From NCBI GenBank assembly GCA_035412805.1, contig DAONVO010000075.1, positions 1 to 11,468 of the forward strand: a stretch of 11,468 nucleotides of DNA, read 5' to 3'. Shown in pieces: positions 1-7,242 of the stretch. The DNA is from DTU018 sp029550685 (GTDB taxonomy: Bacteria > Bacillota > Syntrophomonadia > Syntrophomonadales > Syntrophomonadaceae). Positions within the stretch are counted from its first letter, which is position 1, and each line of letters starts with the position of its first letter. The notes under the pieces were generated by a model. It did not search any database and was not told the DNA's origin. It was given only the letters and a program-made list of their open reading frames with translations. Position numbers and translations under genes: made by a program.

Positions 1-46
1 GCGATGACAGGCTTAAGTTTTTGTTTATCGTGGCCTGTTATTCAGG

Positions 47-137
47 TGATAATTGGGAGCGTAGAGAAGCAATCTCGAACGGTACCTACAGGTATGTTGA
101 ACGAGATCGCCACGTCGCTTCGCTCCTCGCGATGACA
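47..137. repeat. REP-like palindromic repeat doublet (copy A)
   Basis: Two inverted copies of a short palindromic unit flank a spacer of about 25 bases. The left unit (about 47-77) is a diverged version ending in AGCAATCTCG. The right unit (103-137) is close to the complement of the widespread bacterial unit that begins GTCATTGCGAGGAGCGAAGC. The first nine bases of the window (GCGATGACA) match the end of a further unit, so the array probably extends to the left. The unit type is known as a dispersed intergenic repeat in many genomes. It has no coding capacity; the short open frames across it are incidental. Confidence 0.75.
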
Positions 138-158
138 CAAGCGAAAGCCATCATATGG

Positions 159-245
159 GTCATTGCGAGGCACGAAGTGCCTCGCAATCTCTATAAATAT
201 CAACGGTTTCAGTTGACAGATTGCCACGCCACTTCGTGCCTCGCA
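159..245. repeat. REP-like palindromic repeat doublet (copy B)
   Basis: This is a second doublet. The left unit (159-190) contains a perfect 12-bp stem, 162-173 pairing with 177-188 around a GAA loop. The right unit (218-245) is an inverted, less perfect copy ending in GTGCCTCGCA. The spacer between them is A/T-rich. The doublet ends about 10 bases beyond the stop codon of the minus-strand SLH gene. Its strong hairpin would therefore form at the 3' end of that transcript and could terminate it or protect the RNA end, although no T-run follows. Confidence 0.75.
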
Positions 246-254
246 GCATATCCG

Positions 255-3200
255 CTAAATCAATCCGGATTTTTGCAGCAGCTTCTGCACAATTAAGGCA
301 ACCTCAGCCCGGGTTATGTTGTCTTTGGGGGCAAGGGTGTTTTGGCCCCGCCCGGATATCAGACCGGTTTTTACGCAGGCAGCTATACCGGGTCTGGCAT
401 AGTCTGCGGCTGTGCCGGCGTCATTGTATCCTGCCAGTATGGTGCTGGTTTCTTCTTGGCTAGTATTGACCTCCAGCTTGGTGACCTGCATGGCTCTGGC
501 TATCATGGCCATGGCCTGCTCCCGGGTTATGGCATCATTGGGCCCGAACTTTCCGTTGCCGTATCCTGATATCAATCCATAGTCACTGGCAATGGTAACG
601 GCATCATAGTGCCAGTTCTGCCTGATGACATCATTGAATCTATCCTGGCCAACTCCGGGTCTCACCAGCCCGAGTCCCCGGACTAATAGGGCGGCAAATT
701 CGGCCCTGGTTACAGCCCGGTCAGGCTCGAATCTATTCTTCTCTACCCCGCTTACTACCAACCGGGAGGCCATATCATTAATGGCTTCTCTGGCCCAATG
801 GGTTTCCACATCCTTGAAGGATTTGGGGCTGTAGATGACTGTGTAGATACTGTTGGTCAGGCTGTTGATTTTGGCATAATACTTCCCGTCTATTACGGTA
901 ATCACTGTAGGTACATGTGAGAATGTGCCATCAGGATTAACTATGACTCCAGTGGTGATCCTGGACGGATCGATGCCTTCGGGTATGGCTACCAGTCTTT
1001 CTACATAAGCATTGAATTTAGTGACATTTACTGTTTTATCGCCGCTGGTACAGGTGATTGCAAACTCAATAGGGGGCACTACTATCTGGTAATGGTTTTG
1101 GTTGGCGGTATCTTCAATAATTCTTATAGTATCTGCGGGAGGTTCAGATATTCTCACGCTTACAGTAATATCTCTCAGCTCTACTTCCCGGCCCATCTGC
1201 TGGGAAACGGCATCGATATTTATCTGTGAGGCAGGAATCGTATATGTAACCTGGCCGGTAGTGAGTTCCAATACGGAGTCAGTCATTTCCATATTCTTGA
1301 CGGTCTGGCCGTTCAGGGTGCCAATTACCACATCCGCACCATTGCTGACGGGAATGGTTACTACGGCATTATTGCCTTCCTGGGCCAGTTTTTCTTCCAA
1401 TTTATTGTCATCCACAATAATATTGGTGACAGTTCTATCGCCTTCCTGGCTGGTGGTTACGGTAGCGGCGGTTACTGTTTTTCCGTTGATTAGGATGTCA
1501 ACTCCATTGTTGGTCGGCTGCTCAGGGGTGGCAGGTGTTGAAGGCGTACTGCTTCCCCCGGAGCCGCCTCCTGAGCCTCCGCTGGAGGGGCGGGATGGTG
1601 TTACTGCATTGGATGGTGCTAAGGCGGGGCCGGTCCCGGCAGCATTGGTAGCGGTTACGGTAAAGGTATAGGTGGTTCCGTTGGTCAGCCCGGTAACGGT
1701 TATGGGGCCGCTGTTAACTGATGCGGTGATATTCCCAGTAGTGGAGGTCACCGTGTATCCCGTTATGGGACTGCCGCCGTCATCTACCGGTGGGGTAAAG
1801 CTTACTGTCGCCTGGCCGTTTCCAGCGGTGGCGGTTACACCGGTGGGCGCTCCTGGTACTGCTGGCGGGGGTGAATTTACAGTAAAGCTCAGGTCAAAGC
1901 TCTGGCTGACATCGTTGTCTGCAGTTACCGTCACTGTTGCTAAATAGGTGCCCGGGGCCAGCGAATCATTGGGTTTTACTGTAAAGGTGGCGGATGGGGT
2001 GGTGTCGTTAAGGGTCTCTGCACTCAGCACACCCAGGGTAAAGTCACCTGACGCTGCTCCGCTTAAGGCTGCATGCAGGTTGGTGATATTCCCCGTGCCT
2101 ATCCTGGTTACAGTCACTGTGATAGGCTCTACTGGCGTATAGCCTACTGTCTGCTCAGTAAATGTATGGGTGCCGGTTTGCGATAGAGTGATTTCATAAG
2201 TGGGCAGGGCAGTCACCGTCAGCTTGATGGATTTGCATATGCCTTCCCGGTTAGCAGTCAGGAATGTGTCCCCCGTGTTTGCCAAAGTCGCGTTGCCGCC
2301 GCTGACATTTATTACTTCCGGAGCACTGGAAGTCCAACTGACGTCGCTTGCTGTGCTTAAGGTAAAGTCAGCTTGAACTGCGTTTGCTGTATCTGTGTCG
2401 GCCAAAAAAACGGGGGAAACCGAAACAAGTGCCGCATCTGTTTCATCCATTTTATAATCGGTGCTGGCATCCACATAGCCGGTAAGCCGCGGATAAAGCC
2501 CGGAAGTGAAATTCCAGATTCCTGTATCACCGCTGCTCCAGCTGGTGAAGGCAGTGGCTGTTGTCATTTGAGAGGTCAGCTTGCCCTCGGCTCTTCCCCC
2601 GCTATCAACGCCGCCTATTCCACCTACCGGGCACATCTGGTTGTCGTAATAGCAGCCTGTTACGATGGCCCAAGATTCAGCACCTCCCACCACGCCGCTG
2701 GTAGTATTATTACCAGTATCATTGACGCTTCCTATGACGTTTCCTATATTGTAGCAGTTTTTCAAAGTACCACTATATATATAACCCAATACGCCGCCCA
2801 CATATTCTGAGCCGCTAACGCTGCCTGTGTTGTAGCAGTTTTCAACCTTAGCATATACTAGATCCCCTGATAGATCCTCCTTTTCATCAACTGTTGATAG
2901 CCACCCCACTACACCGCCGACAAATCGGTTACCTTTGATGTAGCTGTCTTTAACTCCCAGATTTTGGACTGTTCCATTATCCACATAACCGAACAGGCCC
3001 TGGTAATCCGAACCTGTGGCATTGATATATATCCCGCTCACCGTGTGACCGTCGCCATCAAAGGTTCCCTTGAAAGGCTGATCTATGGATTTACCTATAG
3101 GCCTCCAGGTATTTCCCGGTGAAGCCGTACCCCAGTTTGTATAGTTGGAAGTGTCCGCATTCAAAACGATATCAGCCGTCATTTGAAAATACTTTCCCTC

Positions 3201-3908
3201 ATAACCCTGGCCATTATTGACGTTTGCCGACAGCTGTGCCAGGTCCGCAGCAGTGCTGATTTTATAGGGATCTCCTTGGCTGCCGCTGCCGCCGCTGAAG
3301 GTTGCACCGGCATTAGGAGCAGGTATTATGCCATTCCAAACTCCGGTTGCTGCTGCAACATTTGTACCCATATGCTGATTCTCCTCGCCGTCGCTTAGAT
3401 TCTTAACCGATGTGGCGGGGTTTCCCATGTTGAACATCATCTGGTCTTCGACCGGTTCTTCTTCCATATCTGCTGCTTTTATATCCCCTTCAGTCAGCCT
3501 TGCCTGATAAAAACCTACTATCCGGGCTGGGTATTCCATATCAACAGCATAAACCTGCAGGTATTTGCCTGCCGCCACTCCGGCGGTAATATCAGCGCCA
3601 GATTGATAGCCGGTAATCAAATTATCCCCGGTTGTTGGGGCTGGGTCTCTCACATAAGGAGTTGCGATCTCTGCCTCAGTTATATCAACAACCAGGCTGT
3701 GGTAAATATGGCCGGTAACCGTTGCTGAAGTAGTCCCGGCTGTGTCCCCAGGGGACAAAGTTACGTCCAGCAGAGGTGCTAGCTCAGGCACGTCTGCTTT
3801 CAAGTCACCTTGTCCCGCTCCCATGACTGGTGCCAGAACAACAAACAACAGAGAGAGCATTGATATAATTGACAACAGCTTGATTTTGCTTCGTTTTGTT
3901 TTTACCAT
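255..3908 (-). CDS. S-layer-homology surface protein with GLUG, Ig-like and fibronectin III domains
   Basis: This is an exported surface protein of 1217 residues, expected to bind secondary cell-wall polymer through its C-terminus. The open frame extends upstream to 3980, but the ATG at 3908 is chosen: GGGAGG lies 10 bases before it and a typical signal peptide follows (KTKRSK, then a hydrophobic stretch to about residue 30). An N-terminal module (about 35-140) is of a kind seen in clostridial SLH proteins. GLUG-type repeats follow at about 300-410 (GLFGYV, VGGVVGW, VGGVLGY and NCYNTG/NCYNIG motifs). Two Ig-like segments lie at about 480-680 and a fibronectin III-like domain at about 683-763 (starting PGAPTGVTA). 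A Ser/Gly/Pro linker covers about 768-802, then an unnamed beta-rich domain to about 1020. Three SLH domains begin near 1027, 1086 and 1159 (FKDVETHWA, FNDVIRQNWHY, YNDAGTAADYA). The ligand or adhesive role is unknown. It stands alone on its strand. Confidence 0.93.
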   Translation of the reverse strand: MVKTKRSKIKLLSIISMLSLLFVVLAPVMGAGQGDLKADVPELAPLLDVTLSPGDTAGTTSATVTGHIYHSLVVDITEAEIATPYVRDPAPTTGDNLITGYQSGADITAGVAAGKYLQVYAVDMEYPARIVGFYQARLTEGDIKAADMEEEPVEDQMMFNMGNPATSVKNLSDGEENQHMGTNVAAATGVWNGIIPAPNAGATFSGGSGSQGDPYKISTAADLAQLSANVNNGQGYEGKYFQMTADIVLNADTSNYTNWGTASPGNTWRPIGKSIDQPFKGTFDGDGHTVSGIYINATGSDYQGLFGYVDNGTVQNLGVKDSYIKGNRFVGGVVGWLSTVDEKEDLSGDLVYAKVENCYNTGSVSGSEYVGGVLGYIYSGTLKNCYNIGNVIGSVNDTGNNTTSGVVGGAESWAIVTGCYYDNQMCPVGGIGGVDSGGRAEGKLTSQMTTATAFTSWSSGDTGIWNFTSGLYPRLTGYVDASTDYKMDETDAALVSVSPVFLADTDTANAVQADFTLSTASDVSWTSSAPEVINVSGGNATLANTGDTFLTANREGICKSIKLTVTALPTYEITLSQTGTHTFTEQTVGYTPVEPITVTVTRIGTGNITNLHAALSGAASGDFTLGVLSAETLNDTTPSATFTVKPNDSLAPGTYLATVTVTADNDVSQSFDLSFTVNSPPPAVPGAPTGVTATAGNGQATVSFTPPVDDGGSPITGYTVTSTTGNITASVNSGPITVTGLTNGTTYTFTVTATNAAGTGPALAPSNAVTPSRPSSGGSGGGSGGSSTPSTPATPEQPTNNGVDILINGKTVTAATVTTSQEGDRTVTNIIVDDNKLEEKLAQEGNNAVVTIPVSNGADVVIGTLNGQTVKNMEMTDSVLELTTGQVTYTIPASQINIDAVSQQMGREVELRDITVSVRISEPPADTIRIIEDTANQNHYQIVVPPIEFAITCTSGDKTVNVTKFNAYVERLVAIPEGIDPSRITTGVIVNPDGTFSHVPTVITVIDGKYYAKINSLTNSIYTVIYSPKSFKDVETHWAREAINDMASRLVVSGVEKNRFEPDRAVTRAEFAALLVRGLGLVRPGVGQDRFNDVIRQNWHYDAVTIASDYGLISGYGNGKFGPNDAITREQAMAMIARAMQVTKLEVNTSQEETSTILAGYNDAGTAADYARPGIAACVKTGLISGRGQNTLAPKDNITRAEVALIVQKLLQKSGLI

Positions 3909-4256
3909 TCCATTCACGCCTCCCAAATTAAATAAAAAAAATGACCGTACTCCTGGGCCGGGAATAAAACTATTTATCAATACTCATCAAAAAACAATCT
4001 TCAAGACCCATGCGGAAACCCGACATAAAATCATAAAACACCAATCGTGAAAAAGGTAAATTTTTTTGGTTTTCCAACTTTTTTGATAGCTCCAAAAACT
4101 TTCAGGGCGATCTACCACTATTACATCCATACGCTAAGCTAGTTGGGGGAACCGGGTTATCCGCAGAGTTGATGATTAAACGGCAAAATAAATAGGCTGG
4201 CTATAACGAGATAGCTTTAGGCGGAAGTTGGTGAGCTAAGGAGATTGGAAAGGGAT

Positions 4257-4517
4257 TTCTCGGATTAATAACTAAGGAAAGAAACTGGGTTAAGCTTAAA
4301 TTCGCAGCCATGAATCTCAAAAAATCTGGCAATGTGGGCACACTAAGCCCACTGTTTTTATCTATTTAACTATGAGCAACCCAACATACATATTACTGCC
4401 GGATATTCCAGCAAACACGACTAACAATCTATTAGTGCGTTCCGAAAAGTTTAACTGGTTATTTTCACCACCCATAAACCCTCCAGAAAAGTGTCTTTTT
4501 AGGGAAATTGTATATTA
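4257..4517 (+). pseudogene. Remnant of an IS1182-like transposase C-terminus
   Basis: One frame reads ITKERNWVKLKFAAMNLKK at about 4271-4327. The core NWVKLKFAAMNLKK closely resembles the conserved C-terminal helix of IS1182-family DDE transposases. The frame ends at the TAA near 4367 and carries stops at 4198 and 4233 upstream, and no catalytic domain is present. After a frame change, 4372-4517 encodes a short tail ending PPINPPEKCLFREIVY, which is compatible with the variable end of such transposases; that part is less certain. The element is inactive. It may have arrived with flanking DNA that now separates the SLH gene from mntP. The family call comes from recalled motifs, not from a search. 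Confidence 0.5.
4334..4359 (+). terminator. Possible intrinsic terminator-like hairpin
   Basis: GTGGGC (4334-4339) pairs with GCCCAC (4347-4352) across a 7-base loop, followed by TGTTTTT. It lies inside the transposase remnant, just before its stop codon. It could be a real terminator of the old element or a chance hairpin. Confidence 0.35.
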
Positions 4518-4641
4518 ACCCATTAGCGACGAATCTCGTTTAGTGACAGATTATGTTGCTATAGGTTACACCTGACGTAAGAGGCTAAAACAGGATATTG
4601 TTCTGTACGAATAGCCTGCTTAACGCTTCTAGACAGTTTTG

Positions 4642-4675
4642 TTGACCTTTGCAATCCATTGTGATAAGGTATTAT
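4642..4675 (+). promoter_or_regulatory. Possible promoter for the riboswitch-mntP transcript
   Basis: TTGACC (4642-4647) lies 17 bases before TAAGGT (4665-4670); alternatively TTGCAA (4649-4654) lies 15 bases before TATTAT (4670-4675). Neither is a strong sigma-A match. The position, 15-25 bases upstream of the riboswitch, is right for its leader. Confidence 0.35.
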
Positions 4676-4690
4676 TTGACAATTGAAAAT

Positions 4691-4778
4691 GCTCGTGAGG
4701 GAGTAGTTGGCACACATAGTGTGTGGCAAGTCAACATACTGACTGGTTGCCAGTCTGGCTTGTCTTAAATAACGAGAC
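4691..4778 (+). promoter_or_regulatory. yybP-ykoY manganese riboswitch
   Basis: The conserved landmarks occur in order: closing stem CTCGT (4692-4696) with ACGAG (4772-4776), then GAGGGAGTAG (4697-4706), a hairpin CACAC/GTGTG (4711-4723), GTCAACA (4730-4736), a perfect GACTGG-TTG-CCAGTC hairpin (4741-4755), and CTGGCTTGTC after it. GGGAGTAG and GTCAACA are hallmarks of the yybP-ykoY class. That class binds Mn2+ and commonly precedes mntP, the gene found 121 bases downstream. It is expected to raise expression when Mn2+ is abundant. Assignment is by motif and context; a covariance search was not possible. Confidence 0.83.
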
Positions 4779-4779
4779 T

Positions 4780-4806
4780 CATGTATAACTTGAATGGCTA
4801 TACATG
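4780..4806 (+). promoter_or_regulatory. Leader hairpin between riboswitch and terminator
   Basis: CATGTATA (4780-4787) and TATACATG (4799-4806) form a perfect 8-bp stem with an 11-base loop immediately after the aptamer. It may be part of the expression platform, for example spacing or competing with other helices. I could not identify an explicit antiterminator pairing with the downstream terminator arm. Confidence 0.45.
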
Positions 4807-4828
4807 GGCTCCCCAACGATAGGAACTT

Positions 4829-4864
4829 AACTCAGGTAGCAGTCAAGGTAAGCCTGAGTTTTTT
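4829..4864 (+). terminator. Intrinsic terminator in the mntP leader (riboswitch expression platform)
   Basis: AACTCAGG (4829-4836) pairs with CCTGAGTT (4853-4860), and a run of six T (4859-4864) follows. It lies between the aptamer and the mntP ribosome site, so the switch most likely works by premature termination when Mn2+ is low. Confidence 0.8.
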
Positions 4865-4898
4865 CATGTTTCAATACTTGCTGTTTTGGAGGATCAAA

Positions 4899-5468
4899 AT
4901 GAGTTTGCTGGAACTATCCCTGATCGCCGTTGGATTATCAATGGATGCCTTTGCTGTGGCTATCTGCATTGGATTATCTATGCCGCAACGAAGCATTAAA
5001 AAGGCTTTGATTGTCGGATTGTATTTTGGTTTGTTTCAAGCCTTTATGCCGCTGATTGGCTACTTTCTCGCCTCCCAATTCTCTGACCAAATTGTTGAAT
5101 TTGACCATTGGATTGCCTTCATACTTCTCGCATTTATCGGCGGAAAAATGATAAAAGAGAGCTTTGCAAAAGAAGACATAGATTTTAATGAAGGGCAGGA
5201 AGTATCTTTAGGGTTCAAGACAATGTTACCCTTGGCATTAGCTACAAGCATTGATGCACTGGCGGTAGGCATCTCCTTTGCCTTTCTAAATGTGCGTATA
5301 ATACCTGCTGTATCCTTAATCGGGTGCATTACTCTGCTGCTTTCCATGCTGGGCGTTCGGATAGGAAACGTTTTTGGGGCCAAGTTCAAGCAAAATGCAG
5401 AGCTATTCGGAGGGATTATTCTTATATTGATAGGCTTAAAAATTCTTCTGGAACACACGGTATTTTAA
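4899..5468 (+). CDS. mntP: Manganese efflux pump MntP
   Basis: This is a small inner-membrane Mn2+ exporter of 189 residues, the normal length for the family. It is almost entirely hydrophobic helices. The two related family motifs are present, one in each half of the internally duplicated fold: SMDAFAVAI at residues 14-22 and SIDALAVGISF at about 116-126. Their Asp residues are the expected metal-binding positions. A charged cytoplasmic loop separates the halves (residues 83-100, rich in E, D and K). An in-frame ATG exists at 4794, but it lies upstream of the terminator inside the leader. The ATG at 4899 has GGAGG at 4888-4892 and gives the standard N-terminus MSLLELSLIAVGLS. It is transcribed alone behind the Mn riboswitch. 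Confidence 0.93.
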   Translation: MSLLELSLIAVGLSMDAFAVAICIGLSMPQRSIKKALIVGLYFGLFQAFMPLIGYFLASQFSDQIVEFDHWIAFILLAFIGGKMIKESFAKEDIDFNEGQEVSLGFKTMLPLALATSIDALAVGISFAFLNVRIIPAVSLIGCITLLLSMLGVRIGNVFGAKFKQNAELFGGIILILIGLKILLEHTVF

Positions 5469-5706
5469 GTTTGCTCTCCTTTATCAATATGTGAAAACAA
5501 CTAGTAACGATTACACGGATAGGTTAATGAACACAGGTCGAAAATGAAGGATATGAACTTTCTGAGTAAGGCTTCATCAGATGGAAATCACGGGACACGA
5601 GGTTTTTTTCGCCATACTGTCTCCTGCCATTCCTTTTCATTCTATCCTTGGAAACTGCAGAAGCACAATTTATTCTACACACCATATTAAACCCGATTAA
5701 CAAGGG
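5469..5706. other. Convergent intergenic region, nothing identified
   Basis: This is 238 bases between the ends of mntP and the minus-strand operon. No convincing terminator, repeat or gene is seen. ATCACGGGACACGAGG followed by seven T (about 5587-5610) looks like a fragment of a GC-rich repeat but has no partner arm nearby. Confidence 0.5.
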
Positions 5707-6120
5707 CTATAAGGAATCGATAGATAATTGATAATATCTTTCCAATGTCCTTTTGAGGACCTCATCTGGTTGAGCTAAAATCATATCAATCTCATGAAAC
5801 TCTTTTAAGAGATAAAATGTATCTTCCACTAATATGCCTCTTTGATTTAACTGCGTTAACTGTTCGTCAGTAAAACTACGCACAAAATTTTCTTGGTCCT
5901 GTTTCGTGTAATATTCTCGATAATCGCCATAAGTCCACTGGCTGGGGTCCTCATTGGCAAGTTCCGGATAGCTTTTGGAAATGGAAATCATCATTTCCTC
6001 TGGCAGCTTCCAGGTACTCTCAATCACCTTATAATCATGATAGGAAAATTTAGAAATTTCTTCTTCCGTATATCCATGCCGCTTTAACTCCCCTTTAAAA
6101 TCATAGTCAAATGCATTCAA
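5707..6120 (-). CDS. Hypothetical protein, last gene of the sigma-factor operon
   Basis: The product is 137 residues, acidic and mostly helical, with no signal peptide or membrane segment. I do not recognise a named family. Two parts look like diverged copies of one helical unit: LKRHGYTEEEISKFSYHDY (residues 12-30) and LTQLNQRGILVEDTFYLLKE (about 88-107). The unit recalls helical repeats (KxxGYTEEEI) in some clostridial secreted proteins. The only start near the 5' end is a TTG at 6120 that overlaps the stop of the preceding gene (TTGA), without a clear ribosome site. It is therefore either translated by coupling, or it was once the C-terminal half of the preceding lipoprotein, split by a frameshift. 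The lack of its own export signal favours the second reading. Confidence 0.65.
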   Translation of the reverse strand: MNAFDYDFKGELKRHGYTEEEISKFSYHDYKVIESTWKLPEEMMISISKSYPELANEDPSQWTYGDYREYYTKQDQENFVRSFTDEQLTQLNQRGILVEDTFYLLKEFHEIDMILAQPDEVLKRTLERYYQLSIDSL

Positions 6121-6479
6121 AGACTTGGTTTCAATAACTTTTTATCATCAGATCGTATAGCTATCCCTAAATAATCTGTAAAAAAGCTTAAAGGCACATA
6201 CACTGTCCCTTGATCATCAACAGCCGGACTTTCCAAAACGTACATAATGTATCCGTCTTTATATACATGAGGCGAGGCATAATGAATTTCTAAAGCAATA
6301 TTATCCTGGCTTAAAACAATAGCATCTCCTTTATGTTCACAACGTAACCCCAATAAGTCGCTTGCCTCTTTAACCGACACCATTGAAATCCCGCCGATGT
6401 CAGTTATGCGTTCCGGTGGATTGGACCGGCATCCTGTTAATAATATCAATCCTATAACTAGAAGAATATACTTGTTAAT
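6117..6479 (-). CDS. Small lipoprotein with copper-amine-oxidase-N-like domain
   Basis: The predicted product is 120 residues. The nearest conventional start (TTG at 6449) leaves only MILLTGC, too short for a lipoprotein signal. Starting at an ATT codon at 6479 gives MNKYILLVIGLILLTGC, a complete signal with lipobox LTGC and lipidated Cys17. A TAG lies directly upstream of that ATT, so no earlier start is possible. GGGAG lies about 13 bases before the ATT, and the start overlaps the preceding stop (ATTAA). Residues 31-106 resemble the copper amine oxidase N-terminal-like domain found in many Firmicute surface proteins (VSVKEASDLLGL, then YVPLSFFTDYLGI). It is probably anchored on the outer face of the membrane. 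As the third gene of a sigma/anti-sigma operon it may contribute to signal sensing (inference). It ends in frame overlap with the next gene, possibly a frameshift. Confidence 0.72.
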   Translation of the reverse strand: MNKYILLVIGLILLTGCRSNPPERITDIGGISMVSVKEASDLLGLRCEHKGDAIVLSQDNIALEIHYASPHVYKDGYIMYVLESPAVDDQGTVYVPLSFFTDYLGIAIRSDDKKLLKPSL

Positions 6480-7242
6480 CTATATATCTCACTCCCTCGG
6501 CCATCTTTATAGCTATGTCTTTTTCTACCTGTCCCCGAATCATGTACATGCGGTCATCCATGGCCCATATGACGGTAACCAGAGAGTTTTTCACCACCAC
6601 TGTTCCCTCATGTCCGTTTATGGTAACTGTTTCAAAGGCGGAAGCGTTTTCCGTATCCAGTTGGGACCTGATGCCTTCGCTTGATTCCATATAAGTGAGC
6701 AGGGAACCTTGTGAATTTGTAAATTCGATTGTTTTGGAAATGTTCCCATCGGAAATAGAGCTGATTTTAAAACCTTCCGGTATATAGGTCGGCACATACG
6801 CTTGATTCCAGTCGATGATTATACCACCACTTTTCGAACTACCGCTGCTCTCCTTCAACTGGAAAGATGTATATTCATGCTCGATATCCATGAGAAAATT
6901 TAGTACCCTCATTCTAACTGCTTGCACAGTTACTGCCGTGGCACCAAAGACGATCAGAACAATCAGCATGATGACTATGGCTACTTTGTTTAAGACCTGC
7001 CTAGCGCGTCTCCTCCTAGCACAATCTTTTCTTTTTTTCAAATGGGCATCGAATTGTTTAGCAAATTCCTGAATGGTCTGCTGAGAAGGCTGAAATTCTG
7101 GATTGTTGTTCAGCTTTTCCTTTTCCTCCAGGAAGATCTGGCCTTCTTTTTCTGCAGCTTCATGCATCAGTAATTTGAACAGGCTGTCTTCATATTCTTC
7201 ATATAACCTGCTACGAATTTGCTCCGAGCCATTATTGGGCAC
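6475..7242 (-). CDS. Membrane anti-sigma/sensor protein with DUF4367 domain
   Basis: The product is 255 residues. The cytoplasmic N-terminal part (1-80) is helical and charged and ends in a basic cluster (KKRKDCARRRRAR). One membrane helix spans about 84-106. The extracytoplasmic C-terminal part (about 148-254) matches the DUF4367 pattern, with YVPTYIPEGFK near its start and VIWAMDDRMYMIRGQV near its end, then the final helix IAIKMAEGV. DUF4367 proteins are commonly encoded beside ECF sigma factors and are thought to hold the sigma at the membrane until a signal is perceived. The GTG start at 7242 has GGAG 10 bases upstream and overlaps the end of the sigma gene by 11 bases, so the two are probably co-translated. 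The signal is unknown. Confidence 0.82.
   Translation of the reverse strand: MPNNGSEQIRSRLYEEYEDSLFKLLMHEAAEKEGQIFLEEKEKLNNNPEFQPSQQTIQEFAKQFDAHLKKRKDCARRRRARQVLNKVAIVIMLIVLIVFGATAVTVQAVRMRVLNFLMDIEHEYTSFQLKESSGSSKSGGIIIDWNQAYVPTYIPEGFKISSISDGNISKTIEFTNSQGSLLTYMESSEGIRSQLDTENASAFETVTINGHEGTVVVKNSLVTVIWAMDDRMYMIRGQVEKDIAIKMAEGVRYID

Noticed and set aside
47..245. CRISPR array
   Set aside because: The repeats are palindromic, unequal, inverted in pairs and not regularly spaced, and no cas gene is near.
1102..2142. Long plus-strand open frames opposite the SLH gene (189, 91 and 64 codons)
   Set aside because: They are antisense shadows of a repetitive Thr/Val/Gly-rich coding region, with no ribosome sites and no recognisable domain.
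3909..3980. Upstream extension of the SLH protein by 24 residues
   Set aside because: It would put a non-signal sequence before the signal peptide and start far from the GGGAGG site that fits the ATG at 3908.
3909..4256. A cyclic di-GMP or other riboswitch upstream of the SLH gene, suggested by GGGGGAACCGGGTTATCCG near 4144-4162
   Set aside because: The other conserved elements of the GEMM class are missing, and the segment points in the plus direction, away from the SLH gene.
4794..4898. Upstream in-frame ATG of mntP
   Set aside because: It starts inside the leader hairpin and reads through the terminator; the family N-terminus and ribosome site fit 4899.
5587..5610. CACGGGACACGAGG plus T-run as a terminator or IS end
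   Set aside because: There is no complementary arm within reach and no second copy in the window.
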